Assembly: GCA_003427395.1 (NCBI GenBank)
Contig: BFEA01000213.1
Span: 196,511 to 222,005, forward strand
Direction: 5' to 3'
DNA length: 25,495 nt
Source of the DNA: Chara braunii
Taxonomy: Eukaryota > Streptophyta > Charophyceae > Charales > Characeae
Part shown: positions 9,358 to 18,789 of the stretch, piece by piece
How the letters are laid out: every line of letters begins with the position of its first letter
Position numbering within the stretch: position 1 is the first letter of the stretch
Notes under the pieces: model-generated
What the model was told of the DNA's origin: nothing
The model's input: only the letters and a program-made list of their open reading frames with translations
The model's database searches: none
Made by a program: the position numbers and the translations under genes

Positions 9358-9734
9358 TGCAAGGATTTTACCCCATTGGCATACCTGCATAAGGCCCTTG
9401 CAGCAAGCAGGCACCCACCCCAAGTTGCTTGTCATTTCGTTGTCTTGGCGATGGTCTGCAGGGTTGACATCAGCATGTACTTCGGTTGCTGCTGCTGACG
9501 TCAACAAGTTGCTTGTCATTTTGTTGTAAGGAGTGTAGTTGTAGGATAGTAGTCTGGGTGCTGAGCGCCAGTAGGAGGAAGAGCTATGAGTGCATTGTTG
9601 GTGGTGGCCAATAAATGCTTTCATTGACAATCGAGTTCGATACTTTGGTTCTCCTTCGGTGCCATATCAGTGCAATTTTGATGTGATTTGCAATCTGGAA
9701 TTCTGTCATTTCGCTATCGCTCATTTTCCTTGCA
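9358..9734 (+). repeat. 5' LTR of element 2, internally deleted
   Basis: It starts TGCAAGGATTTTACCCC and ends TTTCCTTGCA, giving a perfect 8-bp terminal inverted repeat (TGCAAGGA/TCCTTGCA). At 377 bp it is far shorter than the 1159-bp 3' LTR. The head (to about 9421) and the tail are kept and about 0.8 kb between them is missing. At the junction a 22-bp segment starting AAGTTGCTTGTC (9422) is repeated 84 bp later (9506). Confidence 0.88.
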
Positions 9735-9737
9735 ATT

Positions 9738-9749
9738 TGGTATCGGAGC
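9738..9749 (+). promoter_or_regulatory. primer binding site (element 2)
   Basis: TGGTATCGGAGC lies three bases after the LTR end. It is one base different from the usual plant initiator-Met PBS and identical in all three elements here. Confidence 0.9.
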
Positions 9750-10533
9750 TGGTTCAAGCCGCTCCGCTGGCTCCTTCGCAATACCTGTTTGGTGCTTTGC
9801 TGGTGGAAGGCGGGGCACTAATAACGCTTGTGTGCTGGGTTTTGTTGGTGTCGTGTGGGTGCGCCAGGAAGGCTATGTGGTAGTTTTGTGGGTGCGCCAG
9901 GAAGGCTATGTGGTAACATTGGGGGTGCACGCTGGATGATGAGAGCTTGCCGACGTGGCATTCAAGCCGAGATGGAACTGCTTTGTATTGTGGGTTGTGC
10001 TGAGGCATTGACCGATCATCATAAATGCACGTCAGGTTACTGGTGAGAAATCTGTGGTTCGGGGCAGCATTATGAGGTACGTTGCTCCTTACCTTATCTA
10101 CCCTCTTCGTCGCTTCTTTTACCGTGAGGAAGTGAGTTCCGTCTTCAGAGTCCTCTCATTGTGAGGTTTCGTGAGTGCTCAACCTTGAGAGTCGACAATC
10201 TTCCTGGGGAGAAAGCTGGTGGGAGACTGGCATAACCTCTGAAGAGCCCTGGACGAGGCACTCGGGTCGCGGTCACCATGCCAACCCAATGGGACTAGAT
10301 CACACATGCTTTGCCGCTTGTCCTTTGGTCTGCTTGCTGCACTGTACAGCTCATGTCGGGCAAGCCATCCCTATGAGGGAGAGACGAGTACCTGACCGTC
10401 TATAAAGAGAGACTCCGGCAGGGATACACGACTAATGTTGTACACAATTATAAAAATAGTACGGTCCGGGCTGGCAAGTTCCTCATAGACTTGGTGCACA
10501 TGGGTGGGCCGATTGCACACCTTTAGACACGCC
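9750..10533 (+). other. leader, first part (element 2)
   Basis: Non-coding leader with a 33-bp tandem duplication (9854-9886 and 9887-9919, unit starting TGTGGGTGCGCCAGGAAGG). The same stretch is single-copy in the leader of element 3 (about 23650-23685). No supported coding frame. The leader resumes at 11808 after the Z insertion. Confidence 0.65.
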
Positions 10534-10650
10534 TGTTATGATCCTGGCCAATTTGGAAGTACACATTCATGAGAAAGCACAATGCTGTCCAATTGCAAAA
10601 AGAAATGAATGAGCTTGAGAGGAGAGAGACTGAAAGAAGAAGAAGAAGAA

Positions 10651-10682
<32 letters not shown>

Positions 10683-11807
10683 AGATGTTCACCAGCAAGG
10701 ACCAGTGATAATTCCCTTCTTCTCGCCAACCACTCTCCTCCTCCTTTTCTCCTCCTCTCTTATTCAAACAATAAATAACAATAATAATGTTGAATGGCTG
10801 AACCAGAATCAATGTCCGAATCCCTTTTCTGCTGCGGGCACAACATGAGGTCCACCAGAGCCATGGCCACCCTTCTCCTTCCTCTTCCTGAAGAGCGGAC
10901 TGCTAGGGCCTTGCCCTGATGTGCAAAAGACAACTCAAAAGCAGCTATGACTGCTCTAGCTCAGGCTGTCGTGCCTGACTCTGCCTCAAAATTTCTTGGT
11001 GTAGCTCTACCCCAACCGGGGCCTTCCAGATGCAGCACCCACCAAGGTGATGAAGATGGCTTCCACCATAGCCAGGTAAGTGCCTCTGGCGCTCCCCTTT
11101 CCTGGTCCTCGTCTTCCTAGTCCTCATCGTCCTTGTCCTCCAGCCCGTGCTCCTCCACCATAGCAAAGGTGGGGAGCTGGGCGCTCCTCCCTCCCCAGCA
11201 GCGCTGCTCCAGCCAGCACTCCAAGCAGTGTGTTGCCAAACTTGCACACCGTAGAATGAGGAGGAGCCCTTTCCTCCTCCAGGAGATATAGCAGCTTGCT
11301 TGCCTCTTGGGGGGTGACTTCCAGGCTGCGCGGCCTCCAAGCAACCGGTACCTCCTCCCTTTGTATACTCTGATATTGTCTGTACAGGCCCTAGACTCAG
11401 ATTTACTACAACTACTGGCCCTCTAAAAATGGCACCTTTGTCTTCTTCTGCTCGGCCTCGAGTACCCGACACATCTACTGCTACCTAGTGTGGCACCGGC
11501 CTGCCCGCTACTTGAGTGTTTTCCCGCTGCTTGAAGTGTCGCGGGCCACTTTCCCTGCTGCCAATGGACTGTTTTCCCCGCTGCAATCCTCAAGTCAAGG
11601 CCACAGGTAAGTACCGGCCCTTCGGGCCTTCCGAACGAACAAGTGCCCTCGCGGGTGACACACACACACTCAAACTGGCAAGCACTCAGACAGGCACGCA
11701 TCCCAGCAAGCACGCACACACACAGAAAACTCAGCAACAAGCGGGAAACTCAGCAAGGCAAAACTCAGAAATCAGCTGTCTCAGTCCGTGTTTGGCAGGT
11801 CCTTACA
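10534..11807 (+). mobile_element. repeat Z copy A, probable solo LTR
   Basis: 1274 bp beginning TGTTATGATCCTGG and ending GGTCCTTACA (TG...CA), homologous along its length to 13101-14356. It carries a GAA microsatellite (10635-10685), two splice-donor-like sites (CAG/GTAAGT at 11075/11076 and 11606/11607) and a CA-rich tail. Flanks are CGCC and TGCC, a possible decayed 4-bp target duplication. No PBS, PPT or coding capacity is seen, so a solo LTR is the simplest reading. A non-autonomous element is the alternative. Confidence 0.75.
10635..10685. repeat. (GAA)n microsatellite
   Basis: Nearly pure GAA/AAG run with one GAGGAA interruption inside repeat Z copy A. The copy at 13101 has only a short purine-rich tract at this place. 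Confidence 0.95.
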
Positions 11808-12191
11808 TGCCAACTCAAGAGGGACACAGGGAGAGGGAAGATTTCAGTAAACTGCTCGATTGTTGATTCTTGTATGTTTCCATTCTGAATGCACACGAGC
11901 AAACGATTTTATTTTTATTTTTGATTAGTTGTGATGGACATTGCTGACATCTAACCGACAGATGCAGCTAGACTAGTTAGTATTCTTCGCTGAATAGCAA
12001 TCTGTTTCAGACTAGTCAAAGGTAGGAATAGAATTGTTTGTAGGAGTCTGAGCTTATCTGCTGTTACCGCTTGACTACTTTCTGACAACGCTTGACCGGA
12101 TATTTATTTCATTTTATTTTATTTTAAATCTGTCAGATGCCATGCTGCGGTAGGTCCCAGCAAGGACACTAGCGCATGCCACGCGTAGCTC
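11808..12191 (+). other. leader, second part (element 2)
   Basis: AT-rich non-coding DNA between Z copy A and the first Gag-related frame. No other feature seen. Confidence 0.55.
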
Positions 12192-13100
12192 GTGAGTGGA
12201 GAAGACAGTGAGGTTGAAGGTCTAGATCAGGACTATAGGAGACTTACCTGTAGACTTGCACTCAGTCCGCCAATCACATTTCTGGAGCTCCAGGAGAGGA
12301 GAGAAGACAGCGAAGAGAAGCTAGAGAGAGGACATTGCAGAGGGCTAGGGAAGCTGCAGCCAACGTTGAGAGGGCACTAGCAGCAGCCACAGCAGCAGAA
12401 GCTACGGCCAGAGCAGAGGCAGCCATGGCTACCGTCTCCGCAATGACATAGGCATCTTCTCAGGACACCTCGTCAGGTGCCAGTTCGGGTATGTCTAGAT
12501 CTTCCATCAGTCAGTCTGCTGGCTTGCAGGTCAGCCAGCAGCAACCATTGTCACCAGAGTATTATGAGATCCAAGAAGCGGAAGCTCTCCGCGATAAGCT
12601 ACACCGCCAGTTGCAGGATGTGGAGGAGTGAAGAGAAAGAGCTAGAACTAGAAAAGCTAGACTAGGAACAAGGATGCAGGAGCTAAGCAGATTGGAAGCA
12701 ATAGATGAGTCAACTCTTGATCCTGTTGTTAGGTCCCTTCGGAGATCTCTGTTGAATGTGGCCGAAGCACAGGCTATCCATCAGGAATTGTTGGCCAAGC
12801 TAATAGCTCCCCCTACAGATTCTGGCTGCGGAACGGGTACCTATGGTGAGGCAACCGCAACGTGCTGTAGCTCCCCCTACAGGTGCAGGTCCCACAATGA
12901 CGCTGCCTCCAGCGGGACCATCCTTCGCCCCACAGTTTGGCATGCCCCCAACAGGCGGATTAGCAGCAGGTATAGTGGCACTACCTTCTTCACTACCCCA
13001 TCCAGCGGCTGCCGCTACAGGGCAGCCGCACATCCAGCAGCCTCTGCAACAGTTACAGCCGCAGCAGCAAGTGCCGCCGCAGCGGCCTGTTCCATCGGTT
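12192..13100 (+). pseudogene. Gag N-terminal region: charged helix and Pro/Gln-rich linker (element 2)
   Basis: Homologous to the minus-strand region 5750-4807. Pieces are 12192-12380 (LALSPPITFLELQERRE), an Ala/Glu-rich stretch to 12440, a Ser-rich piece, a charged helix around 12590-12670, LDPVVRSLRRSLLNVAEAQ (12720-12775), and a Pro/Gln-rich piece 12843-13100. Several stops break it. The reading frame of the Pro/Gln-rich part is continued at 14357 after the inserted Z copy, which shows that Z interrupted this gene. Confidence 0.65.
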
Positions 13101-14356
13101 TGTTATGATCCTGGCCAATTTTGAAGTAGACATTCATGAGATAGCACAATGCCATCCAATTGCAAAAGAAATGAATGAACTTGAGAGGCGAGAGAGGGAG
13201 AGAAGAAGAAAAAACAGATGAAAGAAAGAAGAAGACGACCAATGATAATTCCCTTCTTCTTCACCAACCACTCTCCTCCTCCTTTTCTCCTCCCCTCTTG
13301 TTCAAAAAATAAATAATAATAATAATGTTGAATGGACTCAGTGTCCGAATCCCTCTTCTACTGCAGGTACCAGATGAGGTCCGCCATAGCCATGGCCGCC
13401 CTTCTCCTTCCTCCTCAAGGGCCGAGGCTATGGCGGACTACCAGGGCATTGCCCTGCTGTGCAAAGGGCAACACAAAGCAGCTATGGCTACTCCTGTTCA
13501 GGCCGCCATGCCTGACTCTGCCTCGAAGCTTCATGGCGCAGCTCTACCCCAGCGGGACCTTCCAGATGCAGAGTCCCAAGGTGACGAAGATGGCGTCCAC
13601 CATAGCCAGGTGAGTCCCCTGGCACTCCCCTCTACAAGCCTCCTCCTTCCTCCTCATGCCCGACTCCTTCCACCATAGCCACGGTGGAGAGCTCGGCGCT
13701 CGTCCTTCCCCAAGCGCTGCTTGCTGCTAGCGCAGGTTCGCCGGTCACTCCAGCAGCGTGTCGCCAGATTTCCACGCCAACAAATGAGCAGCACTTCGCT
13801 TCTCCTGGAGATACAGTGGCCTGCTCGCCTCTTGGGCGGTGACTTCCTAGGCCGCGGGGCCTCCAAGCAACTGGTACCTCCTCCCTTTTGGAGGGAAACA
13901 TCATTGCAGACTCTGATATTGCCCATACAGGCCCTAGACTCCAACTGGTTGGACTGGTACCTGCCTAGACCTAGCCTACAACTACCGGGCCTCTAAAAAT
14001 GCCATCTTTCATCTTCTTCTGCTTGGCCTCGAGTACCCGGCACGTCTACCTCTACTTGGTGTGGTACCGGCCTACCTGCTACTTGCGTGTTTGCTTCCGC
14101 TGCTCCAAGTGTCGCGGGCCTCCCTGTTGCAACCCTGAATGTCACGGCCACAGGTAAGTACCGGCCCTTCGGGCCTCCCGCACGGTCAAGTACCCTTGTG
14201 GGTCACACACACACTTAAACCGACCAGCACTCAGACAGGCACGCAGACCAGCAAGCACACACAATCAGACTTAGAAAACTCAGCAAGACATAAATTCCAT
14301 TGGCAAAACAAAAAAATCAGTTGTGTGTCTCAGTCCGTATTTGGCAGGTCCTTACA
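13101..14356 (+). mobile_element. repeat Z copy B inserted in gag, probable solo LTR
   Basis: 1256 bp with the same TGTTATGATCC...GTCCTTACA ends as copy A. GGTT (or GGTTT if the shared T is counted) lies directly before it (13097-13100) and after it (14357-14360), a clean target duplication. Removing the insert with one duplicate leaves the Pro/Gln-rich gag frame continuous, so both boundaries are firm. Splice-donor-like sites lie at 13619/13620 and 14153/14154, the same places as in copy A. Confidence 0.85.
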
Positions 14357-15050
14357 GGTTTCTCAACCGGTGCAGCAGGCACAAGGTGCTGTACCGTCGA
14401 TGCAGTGGACTCCCAAGATACCTTTGCTCACAAGGACTTGGATACCTGGGTGAGGACTGTGGCTACCTATGTGAGGCACAAGCTCACAAGGACCGAGGAA
14501 GAGGTTATTGTCGCTGCATCCTTCCTAGAACGATCTGCAGCTAGATGGTTAAATGGATTAGTACAGCAGCATTGTTACGGTCAAAACTTCGATGGCTGGG
14601 CACAGGCCAGAACATTGGTGTAGTTCGTACGGCTAGTCAACAACAGGTGGCATGATCCTCAAGGGGCTCAAATGGCCACCGACTCACTGGCTAATCTGGG
14701 ATCAAAGAGATACCATACGGTTTGCAACGTAACAGACGCCATAGAACGGCCGATCTTTGTCCCTGGCATGCTGTACGTTCTGCATGTTCTCCTGACAACT
14801 TATTTGCGATGTCTGCCCACAGATGTCAAAAATAAGTTGGTCGGCGAAGCCTCCATAGATGTACATGATTTTGCCTCGTTCAGCAAGAAAGCCCTGGACA
14901 TAAAGGCTAGGCTTGGGAGTTCCAAGCAAGGACCAACAAATGGGAGGAAGAAGAAGCTTCCTAAAGATTGGAGGAAAAAGGGCAATCTCATGTTTGTTGA
15001 CCATGACGGTCAAACGACTTCTCTGACCTTGGGGAAGAGACAAAGATAAA
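14357..15050 (+). pseudogene. gag: Gag capsid-like domain (element 2)
   Basis: After the Z insertion the gag frame resumes with Gln/Pro-rich residues, shifts frame near 14400-14430 and then reads DLDTWVRTVATYVRHKLTR, ARWLNGLVQQ, and after an in-frame TAG (14621-14623) RWHDPQGAQM, YLRCLPTDV, ASFSKKALDIKARLG and MFVDHDGQTT. The blocks align with elements 0 and 1. Longest open pieces are 14300-14623 and 14672-15049. It is the structural-protein remnant of the element. Confidence 0.85.
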
Positions 15051-15461
15051 TGGGAGTGGGGAGACTTCAGAGGGTGGAGTAGTCGCTTCCATCAGGGAAA
15101 AGGCTAAGGGGACCGGGAAACAAAAGGTAGGTCGGCCTTAAGGGTGAACAGGAACAAGGTCCACCCATATGGGTGAAACTTGGGTTACGAGGTGGGTGTG
15201 ACCGTGTTGCACGAGGCGCGTCTCAATTGTGGCCAGTATGTGCGCACAATGAGCCGCTGTAAGAGTAAGCGGGTCACCAGGATGGTAGCATCCTCTATAG
15301 TGGTTGCCGGATCTTCCAACTCTGGTGGTGCATCTGCGAGCACTTCTCAAGGAAACAATTTGGGTCAGCGTGCTGAAGTGGTAACCTTACCCTCTCCATT
15401 TCAGACGATGGCTAAGGCTATTGACCCCCTTATCGCCCCGCAGACAGATCCGGACCAATAA
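15051..15461 (+). pseudogene. gag: Gag tail with degenerate zinc knuckle (element 2)
   Basis: Homologous to the intact knuckle regions at 1434-1475 and 4014-3973. Here 15219-15260 reads R-X2-C-X4-R-X4-C, so the first Cys and the His have both become Arg (TGT to CGT and CAC to CGC types). Zinc binding should be lost. A Ser/Thr-rich stretch follows (GGASASTSQGNN). Confidence 0.75.
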
Positions 15462-15472
15462 TACTCTAATCG

Positions 15473-15880
15473 ATGGATGTGTCCAAGTCTTTAGAGGAGT
15501 TAGAAACTGAGTGGTTAGAGAAAGACCCTAGAGACTTCTGGGCGATGATGACAAAAGGTCCTAGAGGTGAACATTTCGTGGTAGAAGTTGATGTAGGTGG
15601 CCGAAAGATTGGATCCTTCGCAGACATATGTTCTACGGAAAACTTCATCGGTCGTGCTTGTGTGGATAGGCTGCACTTAGGGGACCGAGTGCATCGACTT
15701 AGCAAGTTTGTAGCAACAACCATTCCATGATAGTAAGGAACTATGTCAAGGAGGTAGGTACCTTCTTCTATGGAGGAGGGGAACTGAGACAAAAGATCTC
15801 GTTTTTAGCGAGTGATGAGCTGCCTTTCGATATATTACTATGAATGTACTACCTCGAGGTTGCTAAGCCTCAGTTCGACT
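15473..15880 (+). pseudogene. aspartic protease remnant (element 2)
   Basis: The open frame 15473-15730 reads KGPRGEHFVVEVDVGGRKIG and the active-site loop FADICST (D-I-C-S at 15623-15634), then FIGRACVDRLHLGDRV. Both Thr-to-Ile and Gly-to-Cys changes of the D-T-G-S consensus are present. The C-terminal part, including YYLEVAKPQFDWD, continues from 15844 in a different frame. Confidence 0.78.
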
Positions 15881-16279
15881 GGGATAGAAAGGTGATGCTT
15901 CACAAGTCAAATGGAAGGACCGTTACATTACTAGCAGCCAGTAGAGAACTATGGTTGCATGTCTGCATACTCCTTTTACATCTATTACAAGCGGAATCAC
16001 AAGGAGGGTATGTACCTAGTCTTATCTCTGAGAAAGGAGAGGTCGTTAAAACATCCCCAGAGATAGAAGTGGTAGCTCAGTATCCATACCTTTTTGAGGA
16101 GCCTAGGGGTGTGGTAGAAAGGGAGGTTGTCCATGTGATAGAAGTCGTTACGGGTAGTGAAGTACCTAGAGGACGGATATACGGGATGTCTCCTGCGAAG
16201 TTACATGAGCTCCGCCGCCAGCTCAAGGAGCTCACAGAGAAGGGTTTAGTTCCTCCCCTTATGGTGCACTAGTCTTAGG
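15881..16279 (+). pseudogene. pol linker and start of RT, core deleted (element 2)
   Basis: The frame 15844-16272 runs through the linker (EEPRGVVEREVVHVIEV) into [20 protein letters not shown] and the beginning of the RT, then stops. Homology jumps from the SPYGAPV-equivalent position (about 16255-16272) directly to the MTNYYRPFMKNY-equivalent at about 16280. By comparison with element 1 about 190 codons (roughly 0.58 kb) of RT, including motif A and the YxDD box, are missing. An internal deletion explains this. Confidence 0.82.
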
Positions 16280-16759
16280 ATGACGAACTACTACCGTTCA
16301 TGAAAAACTATAACACTGTAGCTTCCCCACTAACTGACCTCACATGCCTTGACACCCCATGGGAGTGGACTGATGAGGCAACCTTAAAAAGATTGAAGTA
16401 TGCCCTCATGCACTATGAAGTCCTCAAGCTTCCAGATCCCGAGCTGCCTTTCATTGTGACCACAGACGCCGGCCAATATGGCATAGGAGTGGTCCTCGTG
16501 CAGGAGGAAGGGAAAAAGTTGAGGCCGATCAAGTACATGAGCAAAAAGATGTCATCTCAAAAACTAGCCAAGTCCACGTACGAGCAAGAGTTGTATGCCC
16601 CTGTAGAGCGCTGGTTCATTGGAGCCATTACCTAGGCAGATTCTTCTATGTGAGGTCAGACGATGAGACTTTGCGCTGGAACAAGACAAACGGTGCTCTC
16701 CGATGCACTCAAGAGGTGGATTGAAGCTCGACCCCCTAAAGGGAGAGTAAAAGTGGTCG
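16280..16759 (+). pseudogene. RT thumb end and RNase H domain (element 2)
   Basis: The open frame 16300-16635 reads LTDLTCLDTPWEWTDEATLK, the RNase H start IVTTDAGQYGIGVVLVQEEG and the STYEQELYAPVERW block. The conserved acidic residues of the D...E pattern are visible in TTDA and YEQEL. After 16635 homology continues with frame breaks (RFFYVRSDDETLRW, then WIEARPPKG). Confidence 0.8.
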
Positions 16760-17370
16760 ATGAAGACCAGGTGCGCTAGTGACGGAGTTTGGTATTCTGA
16801 TGATGTAACTCGATCCCTGGTGGAAGCCCATCAAATCATGACTGAGATCAAGTGCAAGCTTGAGGCTAAAGACAAGGCCACATCAGACGAGTTCATGCTG
16901 GTTGATGACTCGTTCCTTGAGAAGGCCGGGAATAAACGTTTGTGTATTCCATGTATAGAGTCTTTGCGTAGTTTATTTTTAGGAGAGTGTCATGATGCAA
17001 CTGGACATTTTGGCTATAAACAGCTGCAAACTTAGTACAGAAATTTGATGGCGCACAATGATGGATGATGCAGAGAAATATGTAGAGACTTGTCACGTTT
17101 GTCAATGGGGCAAGCCACAGATGCATGCACCCTGGGGCTTATCAAGCCCTTGCCCGTCTCCGCAGGCCCTGGTCAGAGTGTGTCCATGGACTTCATGGAT
17201 ACCCTGGTGGACATCACATCTTCGTCATTGTGGACACATTTAGCAAATACGCTTAGACTGATCACTATGCCAGAGACCGCTAAGACTGACCACGTCATCA
17301 AGTTGTTTATGGATAACTGGGTGCGTGAATTTGGTTCTTCCGAAGTCCATTGTCAGCAACAGGGATGTCA
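16760..17370 (+). pseudogene. integrase, zinc-binding and first core part (element 2)
   Basis: The HHCC region is visible as ECHDATGHFG (about 16986-17016) and ETCHVCQWGK (about 17085-17115), separated by a TAG at 17033-17035. The catalytic core follows with PLPVSAGPGQSVSMDFMDTL, whose Asp in MDFMD fits the first D of DD35E. It continues in another frame (FVIVDTFSKYA) and then VSNRDVR, whose Asp fits the second D. At least three frame changes occur. The core is then interrupted by a hAT-like element. Confidence 0.8.
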
Positions 17371-17378
17371 GGATTACC
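17371..17378. repeat. left 8-bp target duplication of hAT-like element
   Basis: GGATTACC, paired with GGTTTACC at 17846-17853 (7 of 8 identical). It lies inside the integrase sequence. Confidence 0.85.
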
Positions 17379-17845
17379 CAGGGTTGTTTTGGCGCCTACC
17401 GCCTACCCCTACCATAGGCGGTAGGCGCGCCTACCGACACGTAGACTGACCCATCGGCGGTCGGCAGACTGCCCAAATTTTTTTATTTTTTTTTCCCAAT
17501 GACATGGTCATGCGCTGCTTGAGGAGAGCAGCCCAAATCCGCAATAGTTTTTTTGGGGGGTGGTGGGGGTTATAAGGGGAGGTACAAGGGGGTTATAGAG
17601 GGTGAAGGGGGTAAACGGGGGGGGTATGAAGGTGTTAGGGGGAGGTATAGGGGGGGGGTTGGGGGGGTACATGGGGATGTATGGGGGGTCTATGGGGGTG
17701 CGGATGGGGCTATTTCGGGTTCTGGACCCCAAAAAAAATAAAAAATTGGCGGGTGCCTACCGGTGGCCGACCGGTCGGCGTCGACGGCGCCTACTGTCGG
17801 CAGCCGACGGGTCCGGGGCCACCGACCGTCGGCGTGACTACCCTG
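17379..17845. mobile_element. 467-bp hAT-like non-autonomous element
   Basis: The ends are CAGGGTTGT and, inverted from the right, CAGGGTAGT, with 8-bp near-identical target duplications, a hAT signature. Integrase coding resumes directly at the right flank (FTSELWQSTAQ), which confirms the boundaries. The subterminal parts are rich in CGCCTACCG and CGGTCGGC motifs, and the centre (17560-17720) is extremely G-rich. No transposase frame is present. Confidence 0.88.
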
Positions 17846-17853
17846 GGTTTACC

Positions 17854-17924
17854 AGTGAACTGTGGCAGAGCACAGCCCAGTAAATGGGCATCACCGTGTA
17901 GTACAACACTTGCTCCGGCACTAA
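17854..17924 (+). pseudogene. integrase core remainder with missing Glu region (element 2)
   Basis: Just right of the hAT-like element the frame reads SELWQSTAQ, a stop, MGITV, a stop and YNT. In related integrases a YHPxTDGQxERxNRTLE stretch carrying the catalytic Glu follows here. Instead the sequence passes within about 25 bases to the SQDDWDEM segment, so the Glu block is absent. Confidence 0.6.
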
Positions 17925-18104
17925 AAGCCAAGCCAAGATGACTGGGATGAGATGTTACCTCTCATCGCCAGCCTGTACAATAACGCTGTGCACAGCACTA
18001 CCGGCATGACTCCCAAGCCGAGCCAAGATGACTGGGATGAGATGTTACCTCTCATCGCCAGCCTGTACAATAACGCTGTGCACAGCACTACCGGCATGAC
18101 TCCC
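17925..18104 (+). repeat. 90-bp in-frame tandem duplication in integrase
   Basis: Units 17925-18014 and 18015-18104 are nearly identical and each encodes about 30 residues (SQDDWDEMLPLIASLYNN and following). The frame 17952-18347 stays open across both. Near identity indicates a recent event compared with the general decay of the element. Confidence 0.9.
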
Positions 18105-18789
18105 AACCAGCTGCATCTTGGTTGGAAGCCCAGGTCTGCTCTTGATTTACTGTTGCCTGAGAACCAGCCCGCAGCAGTCCCAGGCAGCATAAGTTTGCTG
18201 TCAAGTACGACAGCTGCTGCAGCACTGCCACAGCAGACTGTCGAGCACATAAAGAAAACTCAGGATGCTATGATTGCATCTGAGAATAGGCACAGACGGC
18301 CATCTGCATTCCAGGTAGGTGAATGTGTCTGGGTCATCAGAGACTGATGCCACAATACTTCGGTCCATCGGAGGTTCTAGACATTGTTTGGAATGCACCA
18401 GATGGGCCAAACTTATATCATCCGAATTCCTAGACACCTACGCACACACCCTGTTTTCCATGCCTCCAAACTGGCTCCTTTTTCTGAGACTGACAGGTGT
18501 CCTTCAAGATCTATGCTGCCCCCAACCATGGATGGATACGTGGACATCGACGACACCATTGAACACAGGCTAATGCCTGTGCCCAAACCTCCAGGCAAGG
18601 GTCATCCTTCAAAAACCGCAGATGCAGTACAGAGTGCGGTTCAGGCAGCATCGAGATCCTAAAGAAGACCGATGGTTCACGAGAGAAGAACTAATGAAGA
18701 CTTTGCTCCACAGGTTATCTCAGGGTACAAGAGAATGTTAAAAAGGAAGCAGCTTGCTGACTGAAGACTGCTCAAAGAACTATCGAAGT
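18105..18789 (+). pseudogene. integrase C-terminus with GPY/F-like and chromodomain-like modules (element 2)
   Basis: The frame to 18347 reads NQLHLGWKPRSALDLLL, HIKKTQDAMIASENRHRRP and VGECVWVIRD. After a frame shift comes a GPY/F-like module, QYFGPSEVLDIVW (from about 18353) and HPVFHASKLAPF (about 18439-18474). It is followed by GYVDIDDTIEHRLMPVP and, in another frame, QYRVRFRQHRDPKEDRWFTR (about 18627-18680). The spacing of I-x3-HR, Y-x-V-x-F and D-x-W fits a divergent chromodomain, placing the element with chromoviruses. Chromodomains can target integration to marked chromatin. This copy is broken by frameshifts. Confidence 0.72.

Noticed and set aside
9121-9362. Frames with Ser-Leu or Arg-Glu runs
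   Set aside because: They come from the CT microsatellite at 9254-9295.
10523-10848. Overlapping frames encoding poly-Leu, poly-Phe, poly-Arg or poly-Glu
   Set aside because: They are translations of the GAA microsatellite in repeat Z.
17508-17741. Gly-rich (plus) and Pro-rich (minus) frames resembling structural proteins
   Set aside because: They translate the G-rich core of the hAT-like element, with no other support.
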